A stretch of 32,617 nt of DNA from Pseudomonadota bacterium (GCA_005776725.1 SXOO01000039.1:1-32617); one strand, 5' to 3'. Counted from the stretch's first letter, positions 6,926 to 18,391 are shown. Numbers and translations: made by a program. The notes: a model not told the origin generated them from the letters alone.

Positions 6926-8607
6926 GTGAAGAATGACGACCTCCTCCGATACCGCGACGCGCGCGAGAGGAGGTGACACGCCAGGGCGACGAACGCAAGC
7001 CCACCACGCCCTTCTCGCGGTCGACTCTGGCCGCACCCGGCGCTCGAAGCGGGAGCCGTCGCCTCCACCGCGGACGCCTCGGCGTCGCCCCCTTGGGGTT
7101 CAACGACGGCGCCGTCGTCCCCCGCGCCCGCGGCGTGGCACGACTTGGGCGCCTCGGGAGCCTCCTCGCCCGCTGTGCCGCAGGCGTACCAACCGGCGAG
7201 GGGGTCCCAGCCGCACGTTCCGGGTGTGCACTCGAGGCCTTGCTCGATCCCGCCGTCGCACCAGCGCACGCGGTCGCCGTCGCAACACCCGGCGACCGTT
7301 AGGTCCAGCTCACAAGGAGCGGTCACGGGGCACGGAGCGGAGCAGTCGTTGCAGGCGCACTCCCAGCGCGGTCCGGCGCACACCCCCTTGACACAGGGGC
7401 CATCGTAGGACAGCGCCTCGAACCCGGAGACGGCCGCGCATCGACCGCCCGAGCACGCCCCGTCGGGCACCCACCGCGCGACGGGAGCGTCGTTGACGGT
7501 GCGCATCACGCAATGCACGGCGCCGGAGAGGAGCGCGAGCGCGTCCACGGTCACGGGGATCCGGTCGAGCTCGGGGAGCGCCTCTGCCCACACCTCGGCG
7601 GCCTCGGACTCCACGGCCTCCCAGCCGGGCTGGTCGTAGCGGGGCCAAACAAGCAGCTGGTCCACCCGCGAGGCGTTCACGTAGGTGAAGGGCACGTTCT
7701 CCTTGGTGAAGCCGGAGTCGACCTCCACGTGACCCGGCATCGGGAGGCGCCGAACGTCAAGGCCCGAAGCGGCGAGCGCCGCGGCGTTGTCGTCGAGGCG
7801 CTGCGCGCTGGGGTGGCCAGCGGCGTACCGGCCCACGACCGCGAGACCGGGCGCCGGCAGCATCACGGCCATATCGACGTGGCCGGTTCGGTCGTCCGGG
7901 ATGTCCCACAGCCACACGACCTCCGTGCAGCCCAGATACTCGCGCAGGCTGGTGGCCAGCGCCTCCTCCGCGAGCCCCGACAGGCTCAGCCCCCGCTGAG
8001 TCGAATAACAGCGGTGCTGCGCGTCGGTGATCACGTTGCCGCCCTCGTAGCGCGCCGCCATTCGGTAGGTGGTGCCTCCAAGCAGGGCACCGAGCACCGT
8101 GGGCAGGCTGTCGTCGTTGGGCCGCGGGTCGTAATAACGGAAGTCGGCGAAGGCCTGGGTGCCCGTGCCGTCGTCGAGCACCGACCACGGGCCGTAGTCC
8201 GCCTGCCACACCGAGTCGAGCGCCACGTCCACCCACGTCACCGCGTCATCGGGCACGCCGCGCGCCGACAGGGCGCTCGTGAACGCTTGCCTGGAGGCTG
8301 CGGCGTCGTGACAGACGATGAGGCGCGCCTCCGTGGACACGGCCAGCGCGATGTCTGCGAGGGCGACGCGCACCTCGGGAGGAGCGTAGAGCGTCCCCGG
8401 CACCGAGAGGATCACCGCGTCAACGGGATCCCAGGCCGTGTGCGGCCGCAGCGCGGGCATCGCGGGCGGTACCGTCACCGCGTAGCGCTCCGGGAAGGCG
8501 GCGCGGAGGTCGGAGACGCGGGCGCGGGCCGACGGCACCTCGAGCGGGTGTTGGTACGCTGGCAACGCCGACGGTGGCGCGGCCAGCGCCAGGAGCGCCG
8601 CGATCAC
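6886..8607 (-). CDS. Secreted agmatine deiminase / peptidyl-arginine deiminase family enzyme with MYXO-CTERM-like tail
   Basis: The product has 573 residues. The GTG start overlaps the stop of the preceding gene (GTGA) and gives a signal peptide (IAALLALAAPPSALPA). Residues about 60-370 are a PAD_porph domain of the guanidino-group hydrolase fold: ADYGPW at 136-141, FADFRYYDPRPNDD, YEGGN at 187-191, TGHVDM at 241-246 and GAVHC with the likely nucleophile Cys366. Enzymes of this family hydrolyse agmatine or arginine residues; the substrate here is unknown. Residues about 380-480 are cysteine-rich. The C-terminus has a GCGQS segment, a hydrophobic run and a RYRRR cluster, resembling the MYXO-CTERM sorting signal, but about 15 residues follow it. 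The export signal suggests an extracellular arginine-targeting enzyme rather than cytoplasmic polyamine synthesis. Confidence 0.85.
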   Translation of the reverse strand: MIAALLALAAPPSALPAYQHPLEVPSARARVSDLRAAFPERYAVTVPPAMPALRPHTAWDPVDAVILSVPGTLYAPPEVRVALADIALAVSTEARLIVCHDAAASRQAFTSALSARGVPDDAVTWVDVALDSVWQADYGPWSVLDDGTGTQAFADFRYYDPRPNDDSLPTVLGALLGGTTYRMAARYEGGNVITDAQHRCYSTQRGLSLSGLAEEALATSLREYLGCTEVVWLWDIPDDRTGHVDMAVMLPAPGLAVVGRYAAGHPSAQRLDDNAAALAASGLDVRRLPMPGHVEVDSGFTKENVPFTYVNASRVDQLLVWPRYDQPGWEAVESEAAEVWAEALPELDRIPVTVDALALLSGAVHCVMRTVNDAPVARWVPDGACSGGRCAAVSGFEALSYDGPCVKGVCAGPRWECACNDCSAPCPVTAPCELDLTVAGCCDGDRVRWCDGGIEQGLECTPGTCGWDPLAGWYACGTAGEEAPEAPKSCHAAGAGDDGAVVEPQGGDAEASAVEATAPASSAGCGQSRPREGRGGLAFVALACHLLSRASRYRRRSSFFTCFRIGRPPASGR

Positions 8608-10682
8608 GGGCAATCCGGATCGTCTTGGTCGTAGAACCGCAGCAAGATCCCAAACGAAGGGCTGAACTGCGAGCCGTTGTCGGAGGCGGCGATGAGTCCT
8701 TCGTCGCAAAGCGAGCCGGGGCGCCAATCCACGTCCCAGAGCGTCGTGCTGCTGGAGGCGTTGTAGGGCGGTGAGTCGAAGCCCGGGAGCGACACGTCCA
8801 ACCAGCTCCCGTTGTAGGCCGGGCCGCTCGGCCGGTGATCGAAGACCTTCGCAGCCCCGAGGATAGGGCGCGCGACCACGAGGGCTCGCGAGCCGTCGGG
8901 CCGCCAGTCGACCGCGATCGCCGTAGCGGCGCTGGAGAGTCCCACGAGGAAGCTCTTATCCCACGCGCCATCGAAGACGTAGACCGCGCTGGAGGAGGTG
9001 GCCGCGAAGACGCCGTAGCTCCCTCCGGGCCGCCAGGCGCCACGCCCGGAGTTGCCGTTCGAGCCGGGCCACGCGTTCCCGACCACCAGGTTGCTGCTGA
9101 GCACCCACGACTGACTGCCGGTGCCGTTGACCCCTTCGCTGGTGATCACGGCGGCGCTCCCGGGGTACGGCGAGCCCGACTTCGGCACGTACGCGAGCCC
9201 CGCGAGGCCGGCGGAGCCCACGTAGGCCTTCGAGTCGAGCACGGCGTCGGCGTCCCAACGGAACAGCCGATTCTGGTAGGCCCCCGACGAGGCGTAGGTG
9301 CCGATGATGAACGCCATCGCCGCGGGGTCCTGCGAATGGACGACCACCGACGGCCTCCCCGTGAGCGTGTTCGGCACCTCGGTCACGTCGAAGGTGAGCG
9401 TGTCGAGCGCAACGTCGAGGCGCCAGACCTTCGGCGACTTGCCGTCGGTGGTGCTGCCAACGACCAGGAAGTGAGTCCCGTCGGGGTGCGCGTCGAGGTC
9501 CTCGACCGTCCCCGTGACCGTGGTGACCAACGCAGACTGCTTCGTGGCCGCGTCGTAGCGCCCGATGCGCCCGCCGGCGCCGAGGAGGGCCGCCATGTCC
9601 CCCGTGGGGTGCCAGCGCACCCTGCGGATGTCGTCGACGATGGCGAGGTTACCCGTGGGCTCGTACAGCAGCAGGTGACTCCCGGGGCAGAGCAGCGACG
9701 ACAGCGTGCAGTCCGGAAGGCACTGGGCCGGGCCGCTCGGGTACCCCCACTTGTTGGCGCAGGTGGCTCCACCGAGCAGCGCCCCGTCGCACTCTTCGCC
9801 GGGGCCCAGCTTACCGTCACCGCACACCTCCGGTTCGCAGTCGTCGTCGGTGGCGTGGGTGGCGCCGGCGGGACAGCAGCCGTCGCCGTTCACGAGCGCC
9901 GAGACCATCGAAGTGGCGCACTCGGCGGTGCACTCCCCTGCGGTCCCGACGAGGGCCTGGATCTCGCAGCCTACTGGCAGCGCGCACGCGGTCGGGCATG
10001 TCGCCTGGGGCACCGAGTCGTCGCAGGCCTCGCCCGGCTGGAGGACGCCGTCCCCGCAGAGGTCGCAGTCGCTGTCTGTGGCGGCGGTGCCGGCGGGTGG
10101 GCAGCAACCGTCGCCATCAGCGAGGGCGGTGACGAACGTGGTAACGCACTGCGCGGTGCAGAGCGTGGCCTCGCCCTCGAGGACGAGCGCCGTGCAGCCC
10201 GGCGGGTCGGCACAGACCGACGGACAGGACCCCGGACCGGACGCGATGCCGGGATCGCAGTCCTCGCCAACGCTGAGGACGCCATCGCCGCAGGGGGCCT
10301 CGCCCTTGTCCTCGAGCTCCGGTGTGTCGGAGGGAAGCTCCGTCAGGTCCTCCGCGATCGGGAGGTCACCGCTCGGCACGTCCGGCGGCCCGGGCGCGTC
10401 CCCAGGGGAGACGTCGGGAGCCTCGACGAGCTCGGGGGACTCGAGATCGGCGGGCGGCTGCCGGAGGTCGTCGAGTACGTCTGGTGCAAGTGGGTCGGAC
10501 AGGTCCGTCAGGGCGACGTCGGAGGTAGGCGACGCGTCGGGAGCGCCGGCGCCGGGAGTGCTGGTGTCAGGCGCAGTGGTCGGGTCGAACGCGAACCCAC
10601 CGCCAGCATCACAATCGCCGCACTCGTCCGGCGCAGGCGCGCAGCCGAGACCCGCAGCGATGACCAGGATCCAACGGTTCAC
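8604..10682 (-). CDS. Lipoprotein with CGDG cysteine-rich repeats and beta-propeller
   Basis: The 692-residue product starts at GTG with a short signal peptide ending in AAGLGC, a lipobox with Cys about residue 13. A long Asp/Pro/Ser/Glu-rich linker to about residue 125 would extend it from the membrane. Residues about 125-300 hold three CGDGxxxxGExCD modules (CGDGVLSVGEDCD, CGDGVLQPGEACD, CGDGKLGPGEECD) of the DUF4215-like kind found in myxobacterial surface proteins. Residues about 310-692 form WD40/beta-propeller-like repeats with recurring W-H/R-P-T/D-G segments (VRWHPTGD, DWRPDGSRA, VDWRPGS). Function is unknown; a surface scaffold or binding protein is inferred. It is the first gene of the operon and its stop overlaps the start of the deiminase gene by 4 bases. 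No clear ribosome-binding site precedes the GTG. Confidence 0.85.
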   Translation of the reverse strand: MNRWILVIAAGLGCAPAPDECGDCDAGGGFAFDPTTAPDTSTPGAGAPDASPTSDVALTDLSDPLAPDVLDDLRQPPADLESPELVEAPDVSPGDAPGPPDVPSGDLPIAEDLTELPSDTPELEDKGEAPCGDGVLSVGEDCDPGIASGPGSCPSVCADPPGCTALVLEGEATLCTAQCVTTFVTALADGDGCCPPAGTAATDSDCDLCGDGVLQPGEACDDSVPQATCPTACALPVGCEIQALVGTAGECTAECATSMVSALVNGDGCCPAGATHATDDDCEPEVCGDGKLGPGEECDGALLGGATCANKWGYPSGPAQCLPDCTLSSLLCPGSHLLLYEPTGNLAIVDDIRRVRWHPTGDMAALLGAGGRIGRYDAATKQSALVTTVTGTVEDLDAHPDGTHFLVVGSTTDGKSPKVWRLDVALDTLTFDVTEVPNTLTGRPSVVVHSQDPAAMAFIIGTYASSGAYQNRLFRWDADAVLDSKAYVGSAGLAGLAYVPKSGSPYPGSAAVITSEGVNGTGSQSWVLSSNLVVGNAWPGSNGNSGRGAWRPGGSYGVFAATSSSAVYVFDGAWDKSFLVGLSSAATAIAVDWRPDGSRALVVARPILGAAKVFDHRPSGPAYNGSWLDVSLPGFDSPPYNASSSTTLWDVDWRPGSLCDEGLIAASDNGSQFSPSFGILLRFYDQDDPDCP

Positions 10683-10767
10683 TGTGGCAGCGTACCGATC
10701 GGGCGAGGGTGGTGCGAGAACTTGGACGAGCTTGCGGGCCGGTGCTCGCGGGGCCAATCTCCGCGCC

Positions 10768-13964
<3,197 letters not shown>

Positions 13965-13980
<16 letters not shown>

Positions 13981-14183
13981 GGCGTCCGCTCGGGGCCCTG
14001 CCCTTCGCTCGCGTCAGCGTCCGCGGCAGGGGCGGGTGGCACACAGACCACCTCGGCGTCCGGATCCAGGGCGTGGATGATCTCGAGCGCCTCCGCGTCG
14101 AGCGGGCCCTCGACGTGGACCTTCCCGTCAGCTCGGATCACGACGACTGCTCCCCCGGGGAGCGTGATTCGGGTGTCTGTCAT
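13965..14183 (-). CDS. Small hypothetical protein, last gene of the holB-tatD operon
   Basis: This 72-residue protein has no family I recognise. It starts with a beta-rich segment (RITLPGGAVVVIRADGKVHVEG), then a predicted helix (LDAEALEIIHAL), and ends in an acidic, Ala/Pro-rich tail. Its ATG overlaps the stop of the upstream lipoprotein gene as ATGA, which indicates translational coupling and supports it as a real gene. The 3' end runs 16 bases into the convergent amidohydrolase gene. It has no signal peptide, so it is probably cytoplasmic. Confidence 0.7.
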
Positions 14184-14602
14184 CTGGGCCTCTCCGGCGC
14201 ACCGCGAAGGTTTCGGGCCACCTCTTGGAAGTACCTCGCTTCCGGTCGGCGCGTGAGATCGAGCTGATCGCCCACGAGCGCATAGGGCGTCCGCAGCCGA
14301 GCGCCACTGGGAAGCTCGGCGTGCGCCTCCATGAACGTCATCCAGTCCACGGCTGGGGCGCCGGGGCTCCTCTCCAGGGTGGCGACGGCCGCGAAGTAGC
14401 GGTCGAGGAGCGCCTGGGACTCAGGCGCCCAGCAGGCGCGGAAGCCGTCGAGCGCCCCCCGGTCGGCGGCAGCGAAGAGCCTCGCGTGCGCCTCGCGGAC
14501 CGCGGGCGGCGCCTCTTCCGGCGCGGGTGCCCCAGCGACGGGCTCCCGCGCCGCGCACGCGACCACCGCCAACAATTGCAGCGCCAGGAGGGAGCGCGTC
14601 AC
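14180..14602 (-). CDS. Small putative lipoprotein
   Basis: The product has 140 residues with a signal peptide (MTRSLLALQLLAVVAC) whose LAVVAC end fits a lipobox with Cys16. A Pro/Ala linker follows and then a mostly helical domain (residues about 35-135) with several aromatic residues. I do not recognise the family. The GTG start overlaps the tatD stop (GTGA) and its own stop overlaps the next start (ATGA), so the three genes are translated in series. Coupling of an exported lipoprotein to cytoplasmic holB and tatD suggests operon economy rather than shared function. Confidence 0.75.
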   Translation of the reverse strand: MTRSLLALQLLAVVACAAREPVAGAPAPEEAPPAVREAHARLFAAADRGALDGFRACWAPESQALLDRYFAAVATLERSPGAPAVDWMTFMEAHAELPSGARLRTPYALVGDQLDLTRRPEARYFQEVARNLRGAPERPR

Positions 14603-15378
14603 GCCACGCCGTAGAGCCGGGCTGCGTTCTCAGTGGTGATCCGCGCGATGTGCTCCACGGAGACCCCGCGCAGCTCCGCGACGCGGGTAGCCGTGTGGAC
14701 GATGTAGGCGGGCTCGTTCTTGCGCCCTCGAAACGGGATCGGCGCGAGCCACGGCGAGTCCGTCTCCACGAGGAGCCTGTCCTCGGGCACCCAGGCGGCC
14801 GCCTCGGGGATCTGGCCTGCGTTCTTGAACGTGACGATCCCAGGGATGGAGATGTACGCGCCCAGCGCCACCCAAGCCTTGGCGTCGTCCAGGGTCCCGG
14901 TGAAGCAGTGAACCAGCGGCACCACCTCGCCCTGGGCCTCCTCCTCGAAGAGGCGCCGACAGTCGTCCCACGCGTCGCGGATGTGAAGCACGAGGGGCTT
15001 CCGGGTCCGGCGAGCGAGCTGGGTGAACCGCCGAAGCGCGGCGACCTGCACCTCGCGCGGCGCCTCCTTCTCCCACGCGTAGTCGAGCCCGGACTCACCG
15101 ATTGCGACCACCTTCGGGTGGCTGGAGAGCGCCTCGATCGCCGCGAAGCTCTCGTCGTTCACGAGCGTCGCATGGCAGGGGTGGATCCCCACGGTGGCCC
15201 AGATCTCAGGGTCGGTCTCGGCGCGCGCCACGGCAGCGCGTGCGTAGTCCACGCCGTCGTTTCCGCCGATCGTGACGAGGTAACGCACCCCTGCGGCGCG
15301 AGCCCGTGCGATCACCGACTCGGTGGGATCGGCCCAGGAGCCCTCGTCCAGGTGGCAATGCGAGTCGAAGAAGGTCAC
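14599..15378 (-). CDS. tatD: TatD family metal-dependent DNase
   Basis: The 259-residue product has the normal length for TatD, a TIM-barrel metal-dependent hydrolase with 3'-5' exonuclease or deoxyribonuclease activity. Metal and signature motifs are all present: DSHCHLD at residues 5-11, GIHPCH, GESGLDY with the bridging Glu, LHIRDA, HCFTG and ETDSPWLAP with the late Asp, followed by KNEP. The ATG overlaps the stop of the upstream holB gene by 4 bases (ATGA). holB next to tatD is a common bacterial arrangement, so the name fits context as well as sequence. Paralogues (YcfH-like) cannot be told apart here. Confidence 0.93.
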   Translation of the reverse strand: MTFFDSHCHLDEGSWADPTESVIARARAAGVRYLVTIGGNDGVDYARAAVARAETDPEIWATVGIHPCHATLVNDESFAAIEALSSHPKVVAIGESGLDYAWEKEAPREVQVAALRRFTQLARRTRKPLVLHIRDAWDDCRRLFEEEAQGEVVPLVHCFTGTLDDAKAWVALGAYISIPGIVTFKNAGQIPEAAAWVPEDRLLVETDSPWLAPIPFRGRKNEPAYIVHTATRVAELRGVSVEHIARITTENAARLYGVA

Positions 15379-16355
15379 GGCGTCCCCCAGAGGCCCCGGA
15401 GGCCAAGCAGCACGTGCTCAGCCACCATCCGAGGGTTCACGTTGCGAATATGCGCCAGCTCAGCGTCCGAGATGAGCGCGAGGGCCTTCACCAGCGTCTC
15501 TGGCTCGAGGTGACCGCCGATGGGCGCCCGTGCGCGGAACGTCAGCGCCTCCGGCGGACGTCCAGCGGCCCTCAGCAGCGCGTCCCGGAGCCCCACCCGG
15601 AAGACGTCCAGCACCGCTGGAATCGTCTCCTTGTCCACGCTCATGGCCTCCGCCGTCGTCATGAGGGTGGAGGGAGACATCCGTGGAAGCTCGCCGAGGT
15701 TCCGCAGCCACTCCTCACGCAGGGCCCCGAGCGCCGGATTCGTCAGCGCGTCAGCCGCCGACAGCGAGCCCTCCGACATCGCCGCGAGCTCGTCGGCCGT
15801 CTCTGGGTCGAGGCTCTTCTCGCGGATGAGCCAGGCAGCCACCAGCTCGCGGCTCAGCGCCGTGAACCGAACCATCTGACAGCGGCTGCGAATCGTGACC
15901 AGCACCGCGTTGGGCTGAGAGGTCATGAGCAGAAAGACGTTTCGCGGCGCAGGCTCCTCCAACGTCTTCAGGAGCGCGTTGGCGGCCGCCTCGTGGAGCC
16001 GATCCGCCTCGTCGATCAGGATGACTCGTGCCGTCGCGTCGATCGGAGGGAAGCGCAGCGAGCGCGTGACCTCGCGTACCTGGGCGATCTTGATGAACTG
16101 CCCGTCGGGGGCCAGCGACACGAAGTCGGGGTGGTTGCCCTGGGCGATCTGGCGGCACGTACGACACTGGCCGCACCCGTCAGCTCCAGGGCTCCGGTCC
16201 TTGCAGTTGAGCCGCTGGGCAAAGCCAACAGCGACGCGCCGCTTCCCCACGCCCTCGGGACCTGCGAAGAGGTACGCGTGCGCGACTCGATCGCCGTCTT
16301 GTGCGCGGCGGAGCACGTCGAGAACGCCGTCATGACCCTGGACGCCAACGAACAT
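15375..16355 (-). CDS. holB: DNA polymerase III delta-prime subunit (clamp loader)
   Basis: The 326-residue product is an AAA+ clamp-loader subunit that helps load the sliding clamp onto primed DNA. Residues 1-30 open in the usual way (GHDGVLDVLRRAQ, HAYLFAGPEG). The P-loop at about 32-39 reads GPEGVGKR, keeping the Lys but with Arg in place of Ser/Thr. A zinc module has Cys51, Cys61, Cys64 and Cys67. The Walker B-like DEADRLHEAAANALLKTLEEP block is at 115-135 and the SRC motif at about 157-159. The altered P-loop fits delta-prime, which does not hydrolyse ATP, better than DnaX. The ATG at 16355 was chosen because upstream codons have no homology. It starts the operon that continues into tatD. 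Confidence 0.92.
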   Translation of the reverse strand: MFVGVQGHDGVLDVLRRAQDGDRVAHAYLFAGPEGVGKRRVAVGFAQRLNCKDRSPGADGCGQCRTCRQIAQGNHPDFVSLAPDGQFIKIAQVREVTRSLRFPPIDATARVILIDEADRLHEAAANALLKTLEEPAPRNVFLLMTSQPNAVLVTIRSRCQMVRFTALSRELVAAWLIREKSLDPETADELAAMSEGSLSAADALTNPALGALREEWLRNLGELPRMSPSTLMTTAEAMSVDKETIPAVLDVFRVGLRDALLRAAGRPPEALTFRARAPIGGHLEPETLVKALALISDAELAHIRNVNPRMVAEHVLLGLRGLWGTP

Positions 16356-16440
16356 GGGGGCGGTTGTAGAAGCTGCCGCCTCCGGTTTCAAGCCGGGCCT
16401 TCGCCGGCAGGCTGTCTCGGGGGCGCCCTCCCCCGGCATC

Positions 16441-16551
16441 AACCGCGGCCGGTCCCCCAGCCCGGCCGCACTGGGGGCTGGGGGTCGTTCCCTTGCACCA
16501 ACCGCGGCCGGCCCCCCAACCCAACCGCACGGGGGTCTGCGGGTCGCTCCC
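16441..16551. repeat. Two imperfect 52-base GC-rich direct repeats upstream of mpl
   Basis: Copies at 16441-16492 and 16500-16551 share a period of 59 bases. Both start AACCGCGGCCGG and end GGGTCGYTCCC. The first contains a CCCCCAG/CTGGGGG inverted repeat. They fill much of the 254-base gap between divergent holB and mpl. I see no coding sense in this gap. A weak TTGACC (16573-16578) precedes mpl but no good -10 follows at the right distance. Confidence 0.65.
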
Positions 16552-16609
16552 CACGATGGGACACCCCGGTTGTTGACCGCCTGGCGGACCCGCGCGAAAC
16601 AGCCACTTC

Positions 16610-18046
16610 ATGAGCCTCCAAGACCGTTGCCCCGATTCCGCCCTCTCCACGGCGCGCAAGATCCACATCATGGGCCTCTGCGGAACCGCCATGGGGACCT
16701 TCGCTGGCATGTTGGCCGGACGTGGCTACGAGGTGCGCGGCTCCGACGCCGCCGCGTATCCACCGATGAGCGAGCAGCTCGAGGCTCAGGGGATCCCGCT
16801 CATGCTCGGCTACCGCCCCGAGAACCTCGACTGGGCGCCCGACCTCGTCGTGGTGGGGAACGTCATCCGCCGAATCAATCCGGAAGCCGAGGAGGTGGTG
16901 CGGCGCGCTCTGCCCTACGCGTCCTTCCCCGAGCTGTTCGGGCGGATGTTCCTCTCGGAGCGCCGCCCCGTGGTCATCACCGGGACCCACGGAAAGACCA
17001 CGACAACCTCACTAACGGCGCACCTCCTGCGCGCGGCCGGCGGAGACCCCGGGCTCTTCGTGGGCGGGGTCCCTCGCGACTTCGGGCGTTCGTTCCTGCT
17101 GGGCGAGGGCGCGCACTTCGTCGTGGAGGGCGACGAGTACGACACGGCCTACTTCGACAAGGTGCCGAAGTTCGTCCACTACCGACCTGCCGTCGGGGTC
17201 ATCAACAACATCGAGTTCGATCACGCCGACATCTACCCAGACGTCGAGTCCATCGAGCGCGAGTTCCGGCGCTTCGCCGCGCTCGTCGACCCTGCCGGGC
17301 GGCTCTTGGTCAACGGCAGCGACGAGCGCGCGCGGCGCGCCGCCGAGGCCGCGCGCTGCGCAGTGGAGCTGATCGGCACCGACTGGATGGCTCACGACGT
17401 AGAGCTGGGCGGCCTCGGGGCCAGCTTCACGTTGTGTCGAGGAGAAGAAGCGCTCGGGCGCTTCGAGAGCCCACTCCCCGGACTTCACAACGTGCACAAC
17501 GCCCTCACGGCCCTGGCCGTGGTGCTCGGGGAGGGGGTCCGGGTCGAGGACGCTCAGCGTGGCCTCAGCAGCTTCTCCGGCGTCAAGAAGCGGCAAGAGG
17601 TGAAGGGCGTCGTGAACGGCGTGACGGTGATCGACGACTTCGCACATCACCCCACCGCGGTGCGTGAGACGGTTCGCGCGATCGCTGCCCGCTACCCCGC
17701 CGGGCGCCTCTGGTGCTGCTTCGAGGTCGAGTCCAACACCTCGCGTCGCAGGGTGTTTCAGGACGCATACCCACCGGCCTTCGAGGGAGCGCACGCCGTG
17801 CTCTTCTGCAAGCCGCTCGACAAGCCCGACAACCTCCCTCCAGCCGAGCGGCTCAGCCTCGAAGAGGTGTGCGAGAGCGTCAGAGAGCGCGGCATCCTCT
17901 GCGAGCTCATCCCCGAGGTGAGCGACCTCGTGTCATGGCTGGTGCCACAGCTGCAGCCTGGGGATACGGTCCTTGGCATGAGCGGTCGCCACTTCCACGG
18001 GCTCCACGGGCTCGTGCTCGCACAGCTGCGGGGGAACCTGAGCTAA
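16610..18046 (+). CDS. mpl: UDP-N-acetylmuramate:L-Ala-gamma-D-Glu-meso-DAP ligase
   Basis: Mpl joins recycled murein tripeptide to UDP-MurNAc, feeding peptidoglycan recycling in the cytoplasm. The 478-residue product has the three Mur-ligase domains. An N-terminal Rossmann domain has IHIMGLCGTAMGTFAGML at about 19-34. The central ATPase domain has GTHGKTTTTS at 125-134, EGDEYDTAYFDK at 173-184 and IEFDHADIYPD at 201-211. The C-terminal domain has DDFAHHPTAV and GMSGRHFHGL. The EGDEYDTAYFDK and FDHADIYPD forms are typical of Mpl and distinguish it from MurC. Meso-DAP peptidoglycan is implied. No convincing ribosome-binding site precedes the ATG. The gene is divergent from holB and is followed by the separate promoter of the next small gene. 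Confidence 0.93.
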   Translation: MSLQDRCPDSALSTARKIHIMGLCGTAMGTFAGMLAGRGYEVRGSDAAAYPPMSEQLEAQGIPLMLGYRPENLDWAPDLVVVGNVIRRINPEAEEVVRRALPYASFPELFGRMFLSERRPVVITGTHGKTTTTSLTAHLLRAAGGDPGLFVGGVPRDFGRSFLLGEGAHFVVEGDEYDTAYFDKVPKFVHYRPAVGVINNIEFDHADIYPDVESIEREFRRFAALVDPAGRLLVNGSDERARRAAEAARCAVELIGTDWMAHDVELGGLGASFTLCRGEEALGRFESPLPGLHNVHNALTALAVVLGEGVRVEDAQRGLSSFSGVKKRQEVKGVVNGVTVIDDFAHHPTAVRETVRAIAARYPAGRLWCCFEVESNTSRRRVFQDAYPPAFEGAHAVLFCKPLDKPDNLPPAERLSLEEVCESVRERGILCELIPEVSDLVSWLVPQLQPGDTVLGMSGRHFHGLHGLVLAQLRGNLS

Positions 18047-18074
18047 GCCACTGAATCCGTTGCGAATATTTCCA

Positions 18075-18103
18075 TTGACAGCCCCGGGGAGCGGACTTAG
18101 TGT
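18075..18103 (+). promoter_or_regulatory. Sigma70-like promoter of the four-cysteine small protein
   Basis: A perfect -35 TTGACA (18075-18080), a 17-base spacer and -10 TAGTGT (18098-18103) lie 28 bases after the mpl stop. The predicted transcription start near 18110 leaves a short leader of about 14 bases containing GGAGG, directly before the ATG at 18124. It shares the string CGGACTTAG with the promoter upstream of the FHA regulator. Confidence 0.65.
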
Positions 18104-18123
18104 CCCGCGGCTTGGAGGCCCAG

Positions 18124-18312
18124 ATGTCCCGCGCTGCCGCTGCCAAGAAGAAGCCCGTCGAGTCCTTCTTCTGTAAGTTCCTGAACACAGAGGTCAGCGT
18201 GGTGAGCTGCGTCGACGGCTACGTGAACGCGAACTCGCTCAACATCAAGCACTCGCCGTGCTTCAAGTGTCCGATCGGCCTCAAGGTCCGGATGCAGTTC
18301 GCCTCCAACTGA
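18124..18312 (+). CDS. Small four-cysteine protein of unknown function
   Basis: The protein has 62 residues. A basic start (SRAAAAKKK) precedes a compact domain with Cys17, Cys29, Cys46 and Cys49, the last two as a CFKC pair. The spacing C-x11-C-x16-C-x2-C could bind one zinc ion or an iron-sulfur cluster; this is inference. It has no signal peptide, so the thiols are probably reduced and metal-binding rather than disulfides. I do not recognise the family. The ATG at 18124 was chosen because GGAGG lies 5 bases upstream; an in-frame GTG at 18100 falls within the -10 element and is unlikely to start translation. The strong promoter and good ribosome-binding site suggest high expression. Confidence 0.8.
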   Translation: MSRAAAAKKKPVESFFCKFLNTEVSVVSCVDGYVNANSLNIKHSPCFKCPIGLKVRMQFASN

Positions 18313-18343
18313 GCGAGTCGTCCCACATCGCCAAAGCCTAAAC

Positions 18344-18391
18344 TGGCCACAACGCAGCGCCCGCACAGGCGCAGCTGTGGTCGCTAGGCCA
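18344..18391 (+). terminator. Long imperfect hairpin, possible terminator of the small gene
   Basis: TGGCC (18344-18348) can pair with GGCCA (18387-18391), and inside it GCGCC (18357-18361) pairs with GGCGC (18368-18372), with CCACA/TGTGG as an alternative middle stem. It lies 31 bases after the four-cysteine gene and before the convergent barrel gene. No T-run is present, so termination is only inferred. Confidence 0.35.

Noticed and set aside
16354..17667. Alternative plus-strand frame across the start of mpl
   Set aside because: Arg/Pro-rich composition; the mpl frame carries all Mur-ligase motifs.
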